From Mayamaea pseudoterrestris (lineage: Eukaryota; Bacillariophyta; Bacillariophyceae; Sellaphorales; Sellaphoraceae): DNA of 64,000 nucleotides. Position numbers and translations under genes: made by a program. Below the pieces are notes generated by a model. That model made no database searches, had not been told where the DNA came from, and saw nothing but the letters and a program-made list of their open reading frames with translations. The stretch spans positions 62,001-126,000 of the forward strand of contig BROI01000026.1 in the NCBI GenBank assembly GCA_027923505.1, given 5' to 3'. This document shows positions 8,802-19,585 of this stretch, one piece after another (position 1 is the first letter of the stretch; each line of letters opens with the position of its first letter).

Positions 8802-10515
8802 CTATAGTGCTTTGCTCACTGGCAGATGCTCCGATCCCCAACCAGGACAGGCTTGCGACACCGTCTCGTTGTGCTCATGTATCCAGACCAGTAGTTTAAG
8901 TACTTGCTCCGGCGTCAAAATCTCTCGGCACCGGCTCAGTCTATCGTGAAAAATGCGCGTCTTTTCCTCGCAAAGTTCCTTAAGCTTGTTCAACAACGCC
9001 AGGCACTGCGTCAATTAAAAAAGGAGAAGACATTATTTTGCTACTTCCTTCTTCACTGTGCAACAACTCCATCTCACGTACCTCACGCAAATTGGCGCAG
9101 ACGGTGCGAATCTTGGCGCGCTGCTCCAAAATCTTTTTATTCTGCGGTCCAGTAATGCCGAGTTCTTTTTGCAGCAAGCCAACAATGGGATTCGTCGTTG
9201 GCTTGCTCGCCAGTGTTCGACTAATGGGCGCATCTGGTTGAGGATTGCTGCCTCTGCCATGTCCGCCTCCAGTCGTTGAACCATTCATTAACGGCCCTTG
9301 TCCCAGCGTATAGAGGCCCATTTTGGTCACATTCGTCGGATTCGCCAATCGTTCCAGCTGCTCCAAATGCCACTGCAGTTCCAAGTGTCGACGTCGGCCG
9401 TAATCACTATACAGCTCCTGGTAGTGATCAATGAGCTTTTGCATTTCGTCCGGACTGGCATTCTGCTGCTGCAACAATCGCGAAAGCTGGTGCGCGTGCT
9501 CGTCGCGATCCTGGTTGGCTCGCTGATTTTGTGAGCAAAGGGCGGCGAGGCGTGATTGTAGAATGGCATTCTCCTCCTGCAGTAGCGCAAGCTTTGCGTC
9601 GCAGTCTGTGGGACGAGGCCGTTTCCGGCGTTTAAATGCCGATGCTGCTGATGCATTCGTAGTTGTGGTAGATTGCCTTGTCGCCGCATCAGAATCAGTT
9701 CCTTCCGTAGATTCGGCTGCAACAATCGAGCGTTTGCGGCTATTTTCATTCTCGCTGTTTTGCAAGGCTAATGCAGCTGCTTCAACTGATGCAGTAGGCA
9801 TTGGTACTTGCGCTGCATTGGCTGCAGTCGCACCTGATGACGTCGTGGTTGATGTAGTCAAACTCTGCAACGCTTGCATTGGCAAATCAATCCCCAGCCG
9901 CGAGGCTAGCGTCGTAAATTGCGCAAGTAGCTTGGAGCGCTGCTTGTTATCGTCAGCTGGTAGTAATTGTTGTTGATGCGTTTGCTGCTGCATCAATTGG
10001 GACTGCTGCTGCTGTAACAGCGCTCCGCCACCGAGGTGCGCTGCTGCAGGCTGCAGTCCGTTTCCTTGATGCTGCGGCGAATGAGTCGGAACGGGAATTA
10101 CTTGTGTACTATTCGATCCATTCAAGCGCTGCGTAATCTGGCAACCTCTAGCGTCATCACTGATGTGCGTTTGCATTGCAGTTTGCGGTGCAAGAGTCGC
10201 AATTGGAGCTGCTGCTGATTGCTGCAGCGCTCCTCCTCCATTCGCTACTGCTGCACTATCATCCATGACTCCAAAATCATGCAGCAGAGCCTGCTCCGCC
10301 GCTGTTAAGGTTTCATTCAATGCATAGGACGATGACGAGGAATCTTCATTTGCATTTGCAGCAGCAAGTCCTTCCAACGAGGCCGGAAGCATAAGCTGAT
10401 GATCCATGCGAATCATTTCATTGTAAAAGAGTGATTCTAGCAAAGTACAGTCAAGACTGTTATCCGGTTCATTCTGATCTGAAAAAGCATCGTTATTGTT
10501 ACCAAAGTCATTCAT
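8802..10515 (-). CDS. bZIP-like transcription regulator, two exons
   Basis: Exon 1 is 10515-9082 and exon 2 is 9005-8802. They are joined across a 76-nt phase-0 intron (9006-9081, GTACGTGAG donor, GACGCAG acceptor) and give 545 residues. The first half is Gln/Ala/Ser-rich, typical of an activation region. A basic patch, KRRKRPRP, leads into a leucine-heptad coil (LALLQEENAILQSRLAAL). Next comes a conserved helical block with WHLEQLERLANPTNVTKMG, then NPIVGLLQKELGI and ILEQRAKIRTVCANLRE. The join restores CLALLNKLKELCEEKTRIF and the TPEQVLKLLVWIHEH tail. This layout fits a bZIP-like family I know from diatoms, presumably nuclear. The usual Asn-x7-Arg basic-region signature is not evident, so DNA binding is inferred. 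Confidence 0.7.
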
Positions 10516-10855
10516 GCTACTGAACAGCTATTGCTCAATGTATGCTGCTCGTTGTAACGGCGCATATCTGATGCATCATTTTCCCATGGTGATGAACCGA
10601 AGCCGAAAACCAGACGCGTGTCCTTCGAGCGCAGGGGAGTATTCACGATGGGACATTCAGCTACTCGCTAATAGGAATCTAAGCAGACGCAGCGTCCTAC
10701 AGCGCAAGCATGTCTTTCATTTGCTTGCAATAACATGCAAGAGTTTAGGACGAAGAGACAATCATTTAGATTTTTATGCATACTGACCTTATTTGTCTTG
10801 TTTGCACCTTAAATACGAACAGCTGCATCCATCTACTGAGTAACTTATGCTGTCT
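10516..10855. other. Intergenic, upstream of bZIP-like gene
   Basis: 340 bp upstream of the bZIP-like start and downstream of the helicase-associated-domain gene (both minus). It should contain the bZIP gene promoter. The only structure I see is a short inverted repeat, CTTGCA/TGCAAG, at 10724-10741. Confidence 0.4.
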
Positions 10856-11812
10856 CTACCATCGAAAACCTAACTTGTTTAACATTGCTTCCCGCTCATC
10901 CGTCAGTGGCGTTAGCTTGCCTTGTCGCTTGGCGCGGCCCTGCTTTCGCTGCCGTATACACCAGGCACCTAACGCACCGTTTTGCCTCTTCGACGGCATG
11001 GCGCCAAACCTTTGAGAGGCGCGTTGAAACTCCACCAACTCTCCGTAGCTCGCTAGCCATCTTGCATCTAGAGCGTTCCATTTGAAATCAAGTTGCTCGA
11101 GGCGCTGAATGCGCTCCTCCGTCATTTGGGTCTTGGGGTCGTTTCGTTGTAACAACTCATAGTGTTTTCGCTGCATACTGACCCATATGCCCAGCCGCCG
11201 GTTTGGTGCAAAGTCGATTGGCACGAGAGTATGCTGATGGTTATTGTAAAACTCCTGCAAGGCTTGATACATGCGATTCCAAGAGGCATTTCTTCGTTCC
11301 CATACAAATCCAATTGAGTTAAGCAAGCGAATGCGTTCGGCCGTTGCTTGCGCGTGTTTGTTCTGTAAAATCTGCCCTAAACCTTGCTTGTCTCCATGTT
11401 CCTCCTGTAGCGCCTTTAGTTTTCGTTGGTATTTGGTGTACATTTGTTGTTGGCTCCGGCACCATGCGTGTAATACGTTTGTATCATTCACCTCCAATAT
11501 CTCCGCGTATTTTACATCTGAGGGAAAGCAACCATTTTGTTTGACATAATCTTGGAGCTGCTTAAATCGATCCTCCCAAGAAACTTTTGTAACTGGACCG
11601 GAAGGAAGGGCTTGCGTCGTTGCTGGAATCTGTTCCGTGACGGCATCTGAAAAGTGAACAACGTCATCGTCGGAAAGCAATGGTTGCCTCGATGAATTGA
11701 AGCGGGCTTGATATTTACTATAAGAATTGTGCGATGTAGATATTAAGCTTCCAGCAAGGCAGCGAGTGATTCGAGGTGAAGTGATGGTCCGAAGCAGCGG
11801 TCGAAGCGCCAT
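10856..11812 (-). CDS. Helicase-associated-domain repeat protein, probably organellar
   Basis: 318 residues, single exon. After a basic, Ser/Arg-rich leader (MALRPLLRTITSPRITR) that looks like a mitochondrial or plastid transit peptide come three helicase-associated (HA, Pfam PF03457-type) repeats at roughly residues 75-155, 165-235 and 240-318. Each has the W-x-x-x-Y/F ... LG-x-W ... Q(R/K)K...L pattern, for example RRLGIWVSMQRKHYELL and GALGAWCIRQRKQGRAK, and ends with (L)GF/FxW. The domain was first seen beside helicases but is widespread as free-standing repeats in diatoms. A nucleic-acid-binding role is usually assumed. No helicase domain is present. Confidence 0.8.
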   Translation of the reverse strand: MALRPLLRTITSPRITRCLAGSLISTSHNSYSKYQARFNSSRQPLLSDDDVVHFSDAVTEQIPATTQALPSGPVTKVSWEDRFKQLQDYVKQNGCFPSDVKYAEILEVNDTNVLHAWCRSQQQMYTKYQRKLKALQEEHGDKQGLGQILQNKHAQATAERIRLLNSIGFVWERRNASWNRMYQALQEFYNNHQHTLVPIDFAPNRRLGIWVSMQRKHYELLQRNDPKTQMTEERIQRLEQLDFKWNALDARWLASYGELVEFQRASQRFGAMPSKRQNGALGAWCIRQRKQGRAKRQGKLTPLTDEREAMLNKLGFRW

Positions 11813-12017
11813 GGTTAAAATTGTTGTGCGAACGAACAGTCAACGACGGTTGTCGTAACGCGACTGGATTACCAGAGTACCATTCCGACAACAAAGCACA
11901 TCGGGCGCGTCAGGCTAGCTATGTAACTCCCGGTGCTATAATGGCTAATGACCGGAATGCTACTAACAAGAATATAGATGTTACGGTTAACAGGAACTAG
12001 AAGGTTGTACACAAGCA

Positions 12018-13499
12018 CTACAGAAGTCGCTTTCGGACCCGACGAATCTTTTCGCCACTGCACAATGTTTTTGCATCCTCGGCCTGCTTTTGCTTCTGCT
12101 GCTGCTGATATTTTTCAATCAGCTTGCAAACGAACAGCATTGATTGAGCTCGTAGTGGCGAGTCGGCGCCTGTTTCAAGGCAAACAAGATCCTGGGCCAA
12201 CACGTCAAGGCAGCGCTCCTGTAAGCTAGAAATGGATGTGACGAACGTTTCGCCGCCGTGCAGCTCGCGCTCCTTCTCCAGCAACGGCCACGCAGCTTCC
12301 TTGGCAACCGTTGGTAGCGACTGTACAGATGTTAACAAGCCAAACAACTCCTTGTCGACCGTATGCGTCTTGCAAAACAAAGCGACAATCTGACTGGGGC
12401 GAAGGATGGTCTGCGGGACGCTCTTTGTAAGCTCAAGCAGTTTCATCAGCGTCGACAAGTCGCTCGCAGCGACCAGCTCTGTGACAAGCTCGTCCAATCT
12501 GTCACCTTTTAGTCTCTCACAATTATTCTTCAGAAACGCCAACACAGCCTCCACAACGGGATGAATGCCCCGCGGCAAAGCAACGCGAAGCAATTCCGCG
12601 CAATCCTCTTCGCGCATACAATGTGTCCAGCTGTATCGAATGTTTTGGGCAAGACGGGACACCTGGAAGTAATCTGCTAGCCAATACAAGTATGGCGTAC
12701 CAGCAAAGCAGACGGCTTTGAACATGGCTTCTGCTCCACCTTTGGAATAGTGCAAGTACATGTAGTCAAGCAACATTGGAACACAAAAGGCAGTCTTTGC
12801 ATCCAGCTCAATGCGACTCATGTTCTGCGAGTCTTCGACATAACCTTGCCCCTCTTTATTTGCCGCGCTGAAAAGCCCGTCGAAATACTTGCTCGCACTT
12901 GCAAGAATGACCTTGTGGCAATGATATTCACGAATCGCCACAACGCCATTTTCTTCATAACAAAACTCGAGTTTGTAGTCAGAGTAACTCTCATCTGGAG
13001 CATGACGCCAGTCGAGGACCTTGTCGTCTCCGTGAAACAATATTGGAAGGTTACCAAATAGATCTTGCAGGGGCCACCATCCTCTTGTAGGAGGCATATC
13101 GTCGAAAGGAGTCCCGTAGCAGATGTAAAAGGACAGTTCCGTACCGCAAGAAATGGTCCAGCGGACGGCGTGCCTGCGATCGGCAGGGAGCCGTACAAGC
13201 TCAAAACTGACGCCTCTTCCACCCAATTGCCCGATCTTCTCGTAGAATGGATAGGAAGTTCCTTTCATGTCAGTTCGTTTCCCGATGAGTGCATAGGTTC
13301 CATTGACAGCGTCAACAGATGCACCAAACACTGTGATTGAAGCCGCTGGATGTTCTCGCATCGTAAGAATTTGCTTCGCCTCCTCCAGACGCAACTTTGG
13401 CTTGTGACTTTGTAACACAGAGGAGCGTTGGTTCATGTCCGGTGCGTGGATGTTTTGGAAAGCGTGTAAACATTCTCGTTGCGAAAATCGAGTGTGCAT
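12018..13499 (-). CDS. BTB/POZ domain protein
   Basis: About 493 residues from the ATG at 13499. An in-frame ATG at 13436 is an alternative. The N-terminal half has a beta-rich segment (ITVFGASVDAVNGTYAL) seen in stramenopile proteins. A BTB/POZ fold follows at roughly residues 175-275: YSDYKLEFCYEENG, then the REYHCHKVILASASKYFDGL core and the MLLDYMYL strand-helix. A helical BACK-like C-terminal region follows with WTHCMREEDCAELLRVAL. BTB proteins of this layout often act as substrate adaptors for CUL3 ubiquitin ligases. That is family knowledge and nothing here proves it. The gene is divergent from the threonine dehydratase gene. Confidence 0.78.
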   Translation of the reverse strand: MHTRFSQRECLHAFQNIHAPDMNQRSSVLQSHKPKLRLEEAKQILTMREHPAASITVFGASVDAVNGTYALIGKRTDMKGTSYPFYEKIGQLGGRGVSFELVRLPADRRHAVRWTISCGTELSFYICYGTPFDDMPPTRGWWPLQDLFGNLPILFHGDDKVLDWRHAPDESYSDYKLEFCYEENGVVAIREYHCHKVILASASKYFDGLFSAANKEGQGYVEDSQNMSRIELDAKTAFCVPMLLDYMYLHYSKGGAEAMFKAVCFAGTPYLYWLADYFQVSRLAQNIRYSWTHCMREEDCAELLRVALPRGIHPVVEAVLAFLKNNCERLKGDRLDELVTELVAASDLSTLMKLLELTKSVPQTILRPSQIVALFCKTHTVDKELFGLLTSVQSLPTVAKEAAWPLLEKERELHGGETFVTSISSLQERCLDVLAQDLVCLETGADSPLRAQSMLFVCKLIEKYQQQQKQKQAEDAKTLCSGEKIRRVRKRLL

Positions 13500-13664
13500 G
13501 TCGTAACGCAATTTGACATTACCGGTGCGACGAGAGTGCGTGACGCACTCTTCATCGATTCGTTCGTTCGTTCCGACGTGACAACCATTAGACTGCTTCG
13601 ACTGCCCTCATTTATTTCTATCCACAAAGGCGCATTCATTCATTCAAATCTCTTCATTGTCAGG
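13500..13664. promoter_or_regulatory. Divergent promoter, BTB gene / threonine dehydratase
   Basis: The gap between two head-to-head starts (minus 13499 or 13436, plus 13665) must hold both promoters. GACG/CGTC-rich stretches occur, including a GTGCGTGACGCACTC palindrome-like segment near 13535. I see no TATA box. Confidence 0.45.
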
Positions 13665-15615
13665 ATGTTCACTCCTAGTAGAGCAGCTGCAACAAGGGTC
13701 GCTCGTGCGATTAGGAGGCATAATGCAGCAGCAAGTAGCAGTCACAGCTCGTTTCTTTTGCATTGTCGCTACAAGTCGACTGCACAGGATCATGAGGAAA
13801 CATCCGTCGACTTTGAATACGTGTTAAACAAGGACGGAGACGTTCAAAAGCAAAGCAAGCAACAGTTGCATGCAGCGCAGGAAATCGTTTCCTTTCCAAC
13901 CGATCAAGACGTTGCTGGACAGCCAGTGCTGCTCAATGCCAAGGAGCATGTGATTGGCTACTTGTCGCGCATTCTGAATGCACGAGTCTACGAGGCAGCG
14001 GTCGAAACGCAACTGCAGTATGCGACAAACTTGAGTGCTGTAAGTAAATGTTGATCATACATAGTTTGTTCGCTGTGGAAACATGCGAATGGACTTGCAG
14101 GCTGTACGATTTGTCCTCACTTTGAATTCTCGTATCAAACTCTCTCATCACATACAGCAACTGAAAAACAATGTATACTTTAAGCGCGAAGACATGCAAC
14201 CAGTCTTCTCCTTTAAAATCAGAGGCGCTTACAACAAAATGACTCATTTGACGCAGACGGAACTTGATCGCGGCGTCGTTGCTTGCTCGGCTGGCAACCA
14301 CGCCCAAGGCGTGGCACTGTCGGCCCGCATGCTTGGCTGTCGCGCCATTATTGTCATGCCACTGGCCACGCCAAGCATCAAGGTCAATGCCGTGCGGAAC
14401 CATGGAGGACCAACTGTGGAAGTTCGATTGTTTGGAAATACCTATGATGACGCAGCCGCCGAAGCCAAGCGACTGCAGGAGGAGGAAAAGCTGACCTTTG
14501 TTCATCCCTTTGATGATCCATACGTCATTGCTGGACAAGGGACCATTGGAATGGAAATTTTGAAACAAAGTGTTGGGCGACCACTTGATGTTATTTTTGT
14601 TTGCTGTGGTGGTGGAGGCTTGCTGGCGGGAGTGGCCGCCTACGTGAAGCGAGTTCGACCTCATGTCAAGGTGATTGGCGTCGAGGCGGAGGATGCAGCC
14701 GGCATGACGGCGTCGCTAAAGGCAGGCAAGGTTGTTTCACTGCCAGGAGTTGGGTTGTTTGCCGATGGCGCTGCCGTCAAGACTGTCGGACAGGAAACCT
14801 TTCGCGTCTGTAAAATGCTAGTGGACGATATGATCACAGTCAGCACGGACGAACTTTGCAGTGCCATTAAGCTGGCTTACAATGATGCTCGCGTCGTCCT
14901 GGAGCCAGCTGGTGCACTTGCCGTGGCAGGGTTGAAAAAGTATGTCAAGGAGAACGAAATTTCGGGCCAAACCATGGTGGCAATCACATCCGGAGCAAAC
15001 ATGGATTTTGATCGGCTCCGATTCGTGTCGGAGCGGGCCGACGCATCGGAGCGGACTCTGGCAGTTACGATTCCAGAAACGGCGGGTACCTTTCGAGCAC
15101 TGTACAGCTTGATTTGGCCGAGAAATGTGACCGAGTTCTCCTATCGCTTCAATAATCACGGCGACGGCGAAGCACACATTTTCATATCCTTCCAACCTGT
15201 CATGAATATTGAGAATGACTTTGGCGCCGTCATGCATAATTTGGAAGAGAATGGGTTTGCCTGCATTGATCTGACGCACAATGAGCTTGCAAAAGTGCAT
15301 GTTCGACACTTGGCTGGTGGTCGTTCCGCCGTTCCGAATGAGCGACTCTTTCGCTTCGAGTTTCCAGAGTCACCAGGTGCGCTGCAAAGATTCTTGCTGA
15401 GCCTCGACATGTCTTGGAACGTTAGTTTGTTTCATTATCGAAACCACGGTGATGACTTTGGTCGCGTCCTTGTCGGCATTCAGGTTCCTCCATCGTGCGA
15501 AGACCGCGTTCCGCCGTTTTTGAACAATCTTGGCTACAGCTACGTTGAAGAGACGCAAAACCCAGCATACCAATACTTTTTGCGGCCCACGGGCGACACT
15601 AGTCACAAAGACTAG
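13665..15615 (+). CDS. ilvA: Biosynthetic threonine dehydratase (threonine ammonia-lyase), two exons
   Basis: PLP enzyme converting threonine to 2-oxobutanoate, the first committed step of isoleucine synthesis. Exon 1 is 13665-14039 and exon 2 is 14158-15615. The 118-nt phase-0 intron (14040-14157, GTAAGT donor, CATACAG acceptor) is fixed by family continuity: TQLQYATNLSA joins QLKNNVYFKREDMQPVFSFK. The total is 610 residues. A basic leader (MFTPSRAAATRVARAIRR) suggests import to plastid or mitochondrion. The PLP lysine lies in FSFKIRGAYNKM, the phosphate-binding glycines are CCGGGGLLAG, and the substrate loop is SAGNHAQGVA. The last ~170 residues carry two ACT-like regulatory domains (ERTLAVTIPETAGTFRAL and NERLFRFEFPESPGALQRF), as in isoleucine-inhibited IlvA. 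The length fits the full biosynthetic form. Confidence 0.93.
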
Positions 15616-15759
15616 GTCGATGACAATAATTGATACATTTTGTGCATTCAGGCATGCTCTAGTTAATGTAAACCACGAATTCACTGTTGATGCGGGTAGG
15701 ATGCAACGACTAACGATGATAAATCATATCTCTGTCATTCTGCAAATTACTTTATTCAT

Positions 15760-17119
15760 TTAAATTTCATATAGGACTTTTCCCTTGCTCTTTCCGGCCT
15801 CCAAATAAATGTGACCCTCCGCTGCTTGATCAAGTGGAAAGGTCGTGTCGACCGACACCTTGAGCTTGCCATCCTGCAGCCACCCAAAGATTTCATTCGC
15901 TCGCCACACGAGCTCCTCTCGCGTGACGGTGTAATCCAGCAGCTTGGGACGCGTCACATACGCCGACTTGCCAATGAGTCGCAAGACTGGAAAGGCAGGA
16001 ACGGCACCAGACGCATTACCAAAGGAGATGAAGATTCCTCTTCGGGCCAGCGAATCAATGGAAATGTCAACCGTCGCCTTGCCAATGCCGTCAATCACGC
16101 ACTTGACGCCGTCACCATTGGTAATCTCCTTGATGCGGCCAACAACGTCCACCGACTCATAGTCTTCGTAGCTCGTTCCAGCCACCTCATCCAGCAAGAT
16201 AAGCTCATCACATCCCAGTGACTCGGCAATATCAGCCTTGCCTTTTGGCGCCGTTCCAATAACCTTGAAGCCGCGCAGCTTGGCCATTTGCGCCGCCCAC
16301 TGGCAGGTACCTCCCGCAACTCCATGAATCAAGCACCATTCACCCTCCTTGATCAAGTTGGCATGCGCACTACTCGTCAAGTAATGCGCCGTCATGCCTT
16401 GCACAACGCACGAGGTTGCCACATCCAAGCCAACATCTTCCGGAACCGGCAATAGCTTGCTCGCCGGAACTGCCGTATACTCGGCGTACGATCCAAAGAC
16501 ACTGTAGGCGACGCGGTCACCAATTTGAATGCCTTGCGCGGCAGCTTCGTCACTGACGGCAGCCACCAAACCGCCTCCCTCCTGGCCGCCAACGAACGGA
16601 AGATCGCGAGCATACAATCCCTTGCGATGGTACGTGTCGATAAAGTTGATTCCGGAATATTCGTTGCGGACCAAGACGCCGCCCTTGGGCAAAGCTGGTG
16701 TGGGATAGTCGGTTTCAACCTTGAGTACGTGGGCGTCGCCAGTTTCGCGAATGACTGCGGCCTAATGATGGAGAATTGTGATGATGATTAAGGATAGAAG
16801 GAAGATGTTGAGAGAAGTTGTTTCATTGCGACGCAAGAAAAAGAACATATGAATGAGCCGCACAAGGCCTTGCATCGACACGCTAAGCATTCCTTCTAAT
16901 GATGGATGTCTGTCATCACGTCTGCCTTGCCTTCTCCAGCAGTCAAATTCTCCAGTGCGGAATTCTTATGCAATCCTCGAAACAAGCAAAGGAAAATGCC
17001 GCGTTTTGCTGCCTCTACGCTACACTACTCACCTTCATGGTTGCTGGAATGGTCGATGCCGACATCATGCGACTGCTGACAGCTCGAGAACTGCGAGAGA
17101 GTGCTGCTGCGGCGAACAT
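15760..17119 (-). CDS. NADPH:quinone oxidoreductase, zeta-crystallin type, two exons
   Basis: Exon 1 is 17119-17033 and encodes MFAAAALSRSSRAVSSRM plus 11 residues, a mitochondrial-type presequence. A 271-nt phase-0 intron (16762-17032, GTGAGT donor, CATTAG acceptor) joins TMK to AAVIRETGDAHVLKVE, giving 362 residues. Exon 2 has the zinc-free MDR fold: NFIDTYHRKGLY, GGQEGGGLV, GDRVAYSVFGSYAEY, the Rossmann loop HGVAGGTCQWAAQMAKLRG and the ending LEAGKSKGKVLYEI. QOR enzymes reduce quinones and related electrophiles with NADPH. The reaction is family knowledge and the substrate here is unknown. A plus-strand open frame across exon 1 (16899-17279) is a shadow. Confidence 0.88.
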
Positions 17120-17354
17120 ACTGCTACTAGTATGTATGGTTGCAGTAGTTAAAGATAATGGAATGGTCCTTCGTTCCTTGCTTGGTGGAACGGCGCGAGG
17201 AAGGGATGATCAAAAATCGCTCATGGTGGAGGAGCGCGGCGGTCGAATGACGTACTCGGGACTTGTCTGTCGTGACTGAAACATCCCAATGGGAAACGTC
17301 AGTGAAAACCTCATTGAATCGTTCCGTTACTCGCTTGCGACCACAAAATTTTGA
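17120..17354. promoter_or_regulatory. Divergent promoter, quinone reductase / oxygenase-sulfotransferase
   Basis: About 235 bp between two head-to-head start codons, so both promoters should lie here. No recognised motif was seen apart from scattered GACG/CGTC elements. Confidence 0.4.
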
Positions 17355-19280
17355 ATGCGTCGCTCACTTTTTCTTTCGTTTACTGCTCCTCATTCAATTC
17401 ATTACAGTATGACGAGCGCGACTCCACCAGAGGAGATTGAGCGACAGCATCAGGCTGCTATCAAAGTAGCGCAACAGCCTCCAATTTACGCGAAACCGCC
17501 GCTGCTAGTGGAGGAAATTCCGCTGCGATGCAAAGTCAAGCGAAAAGCGCCAATAGATAATGTTCCACCAAATGCAAACGACGACATGAATGACACCGAC
17601 GCAGGCCCATGTTGGAGCTCACGGGGCCATGTAGATGTTTCGGAAATTGCAGAATTTTTACGAGAAGGGTACGATGATATCAACAAGCCGCCGCCGACAG
17701 CATCGTCGTCGTCGAGCAGCAGTGGCGAGGATGAGAAAAAGTCATCCGATGAATACGCAACGACTTCTGTCTCTCCTACAAACCTTTGGAACGCTTCCAA
17801 TGCTAGCAAGTACAATGTGTCAGTGCGACGACCCTCGCACGATGCATGGGGCATTGGAAAAGTCATGCTCGTCTTCGCCGACGACTTTTTGCAAACAACC
17901 TACGAGTTTCCATACTACACCAAGTTTCGAAAGGCGTTGAAACCTATACTTGAAGTGTTGCAGATTCAGGAATTTCAAATTGTGCGACTGCTGTTTGCTT
18001 CGCTGCCGCCGGGTGTCACCATTCCCGTTCATCAAGACTCGGGCATGTGGGTGCGGCAGACGCATCGAGTCCATGTCCCAATACTTGTCAATGATCCGTC
18101 GCGCGTCGTCTTTACGTGCGGGCATGCAATCGAATTTATGCAACGAATACATTGTCAACCAGGTCATGTATTTGAAATCAACAATCAATCATATCATGCT
18201 GTGAGCAACTGTGACGAGAAGCATCGAGTGCACATGATACTCGACTACATGGATGCAACGGCGACACTTCCGCAACGCATTCTACTCAAGCCACACCAAG
18301 TGTTGCTGCAGACGCGGCGATCCATTGACTTGCTCGAGCGCAAGGGACAGCGGCCAACGCCGTCATTTATCATTTTGGGCGCCCAAAAGGCTGGCACGAC
18401 GAGTCTGTTTGAATACTTGATGCAGCATCCATTGATTGTTTCGCCAAAACGACGAGAAACTCATTTGTTTGATTGGCGGTGGATTAGTGAAGTGACAAAG
18501 ATAAAGCAACCAACATTGGCGCAAAAACAAACATGGATGCACAAGTTTTTCCACCACGCCGAGCTGGAGCGACATGCAAGTTGCATGACGGGCGACTCGA
18601 CGCCATCCTATCTACTGGACAGTCGGCGCGTCATTCCACGTTTGCGTGAAACGATTACATGGCCGCTCAAATTCTTTGTCATGCTTCGCCATCCAATCAA
18701 GCGGGCAGAGTCGCACTACGCCATGGTGACCAGCACGCAGGGAACCGAGGCGCAACTACATGCGCGCGGCACGGAATGGCGAGACAAGTCGTTTGCGCAA
18801 GTGGTGCGGGAGGAGCTGCTGCGCATGAAGGAGATTGGACTCATTCCATACTTTGACATTGAGAATGGGCTTGTTGATGAAAGCATTTACAACGATTTTG
18901 CGTATACGCAGGAAGAAACTGCTGCGTGGGACCGCTATTTGAAAAACATTCCACTAAACACCGGCTCGCACAGTCTGCTGGGCCGCGGCATGTACGAGCT
19001 CAACCTGCGATCATGGATGAATACGTTTCCGCGCGATCAATTCATGGTGATTCAACTTGAGCGCATGACGACGAACGTGCATGACACGTTGGACGCTGTC
19101 TGGAAGCATTTGCAAATACCGGCGTACGATATCGAAGATGTTGCGCCCAAGAATCAGCGCTCGTACGATCGTATCGCGAACGCTGACATGGAAGCATATC
19201 TGACGCGATTTTATGCGCCGCACAATCGGCGGCTGCGGAAGCTGCTAGGCGAAGAATGGAATGGAGTATGGGAGATGTAA
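17355..19280 (+). CDS. Predicted Asp/Asn-hydroxylase-like domain fused to sulfotransferase
   Basis: 641 residues, single exon (ATG 17355; an in-frame ATG at 17409 is possible). Residues ~190-305 resemble the aspartyl/asparaginyl beta-hydroxylase cupin: FPYYTKFRKALK, then IPVHQDSGMW with His226 and Asp228, THRVHVPILVN (His237/His240), and NQSYHAVSNCDEKHRVHMI (His281). Residues ~338-641 are a P-loop sulfotransferase. The PAPS 5'-phosphosulfate loop is GAQKAGTTSL at 342, the 3'-phosphate motif is RHPIKRAESHY at 445, and LLGRGMYELNLRSWMN resembles heparan-type enzymes. The sulfotransferase half is secure and the oxygenase half is a fold-level guess. Substrates are unknown. Sulfated glycans or lipids are plausible. 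No clear membrane anchor is present, unlike most Golgi enzymes of this type. Confidence 0.78.
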   Translation: MRRSLFLSFTAPHSIHYSMTSATPPEEIERQHQAAIKVAQQPPIYAKPPLLVEEIPLRCKVKRKAPIDNVPPNANDDMNDTDAGPCWSSRGHVDVSEIAEFLREGYDDINKPPPTASSSSSSSGEDEKKSSDEYATTSVSPTNLWNASNASKYNVSVRRPSHDAWGIGKVMLVFADDFLQTTYEFPYYTKFRKALKPILEVLQIQEFQIVRLLFASLPPGVTIPVHQDSGMWVRQTHRVHVPILVNDPSRVVFTCGHAIEFMQRIHCQPGHVFEINNQSYHAVSNCDEKHRVHMILDYMDATATLPQRILLKPHQVLLQTRRSIDLLERKGQRPTPSFIILGAQKAGTTSLFEYLMQHPLIVSPKRRETHLFDWRWISEVTKIKQPTLAQKQTWMHKFFHHAELERHASCMTGDSTPSYLLDSRRVIPRLRETITWPLKFFVMLRHPIKRAESHYAMVTSTQGTEAQLHARGTEWRDKSFAQVVREELLRMKEIGLIPYFDIENGLVDESIYNDFAYTQEETAAWDRYLKNIPLNTGSHSLLGRGMYELNLRSWMNTFPRDQFMVIQLERMTTNVHDTLDAVWKHLQIPAYDIEDVAPKNQRSYDRIANADMEAYLTRFYAPHNRRLRKLLGEEWNGVWEM

Positions 19281-19585
19281 TTTTACGTGCAGCAGTACCG
19301 GTCTATTCTTGAGATTTATGGCGCATCGAGCTGTACTTTATAACGTTATCGAAGTTAAAACACTAATTTTTTTGGTTTGCGTCTGCCACTTTCTAATTTT
19401 CCAGAGCCGCAATTAGAACTGGTTGCGCATCGAATCGTGCTCGGCTATTGGTACGTGACAAGCACTCAAAGTAAAAGCAAGCGCGTAATCTACCATTCAT
19501 GAACACATTACATAACAACAATCAACAGTTGACAATTGCACTCCAATTTTGGACGTAGTGATTGCCTATCAAATGCGTGGCAAAA
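19281..19585. other. Convergent 3' intergenic region
   Basis: 305 bp between the 3' ends of the sulfotransferase gene (plus) and the kinesin gene (minus). It should hold two 3' UTRs. It is AT-richer than its flanks and I see no gene or repeat in it. Confidence 0.4.

Noticed and set aside
16899-17279. Plus-strand open frame of 126 codons with a hydrophobic segment
   Set aside because: It lies antisense to exon 1 and the intron of the quinone reductase, whose spliced start explains the region fully.
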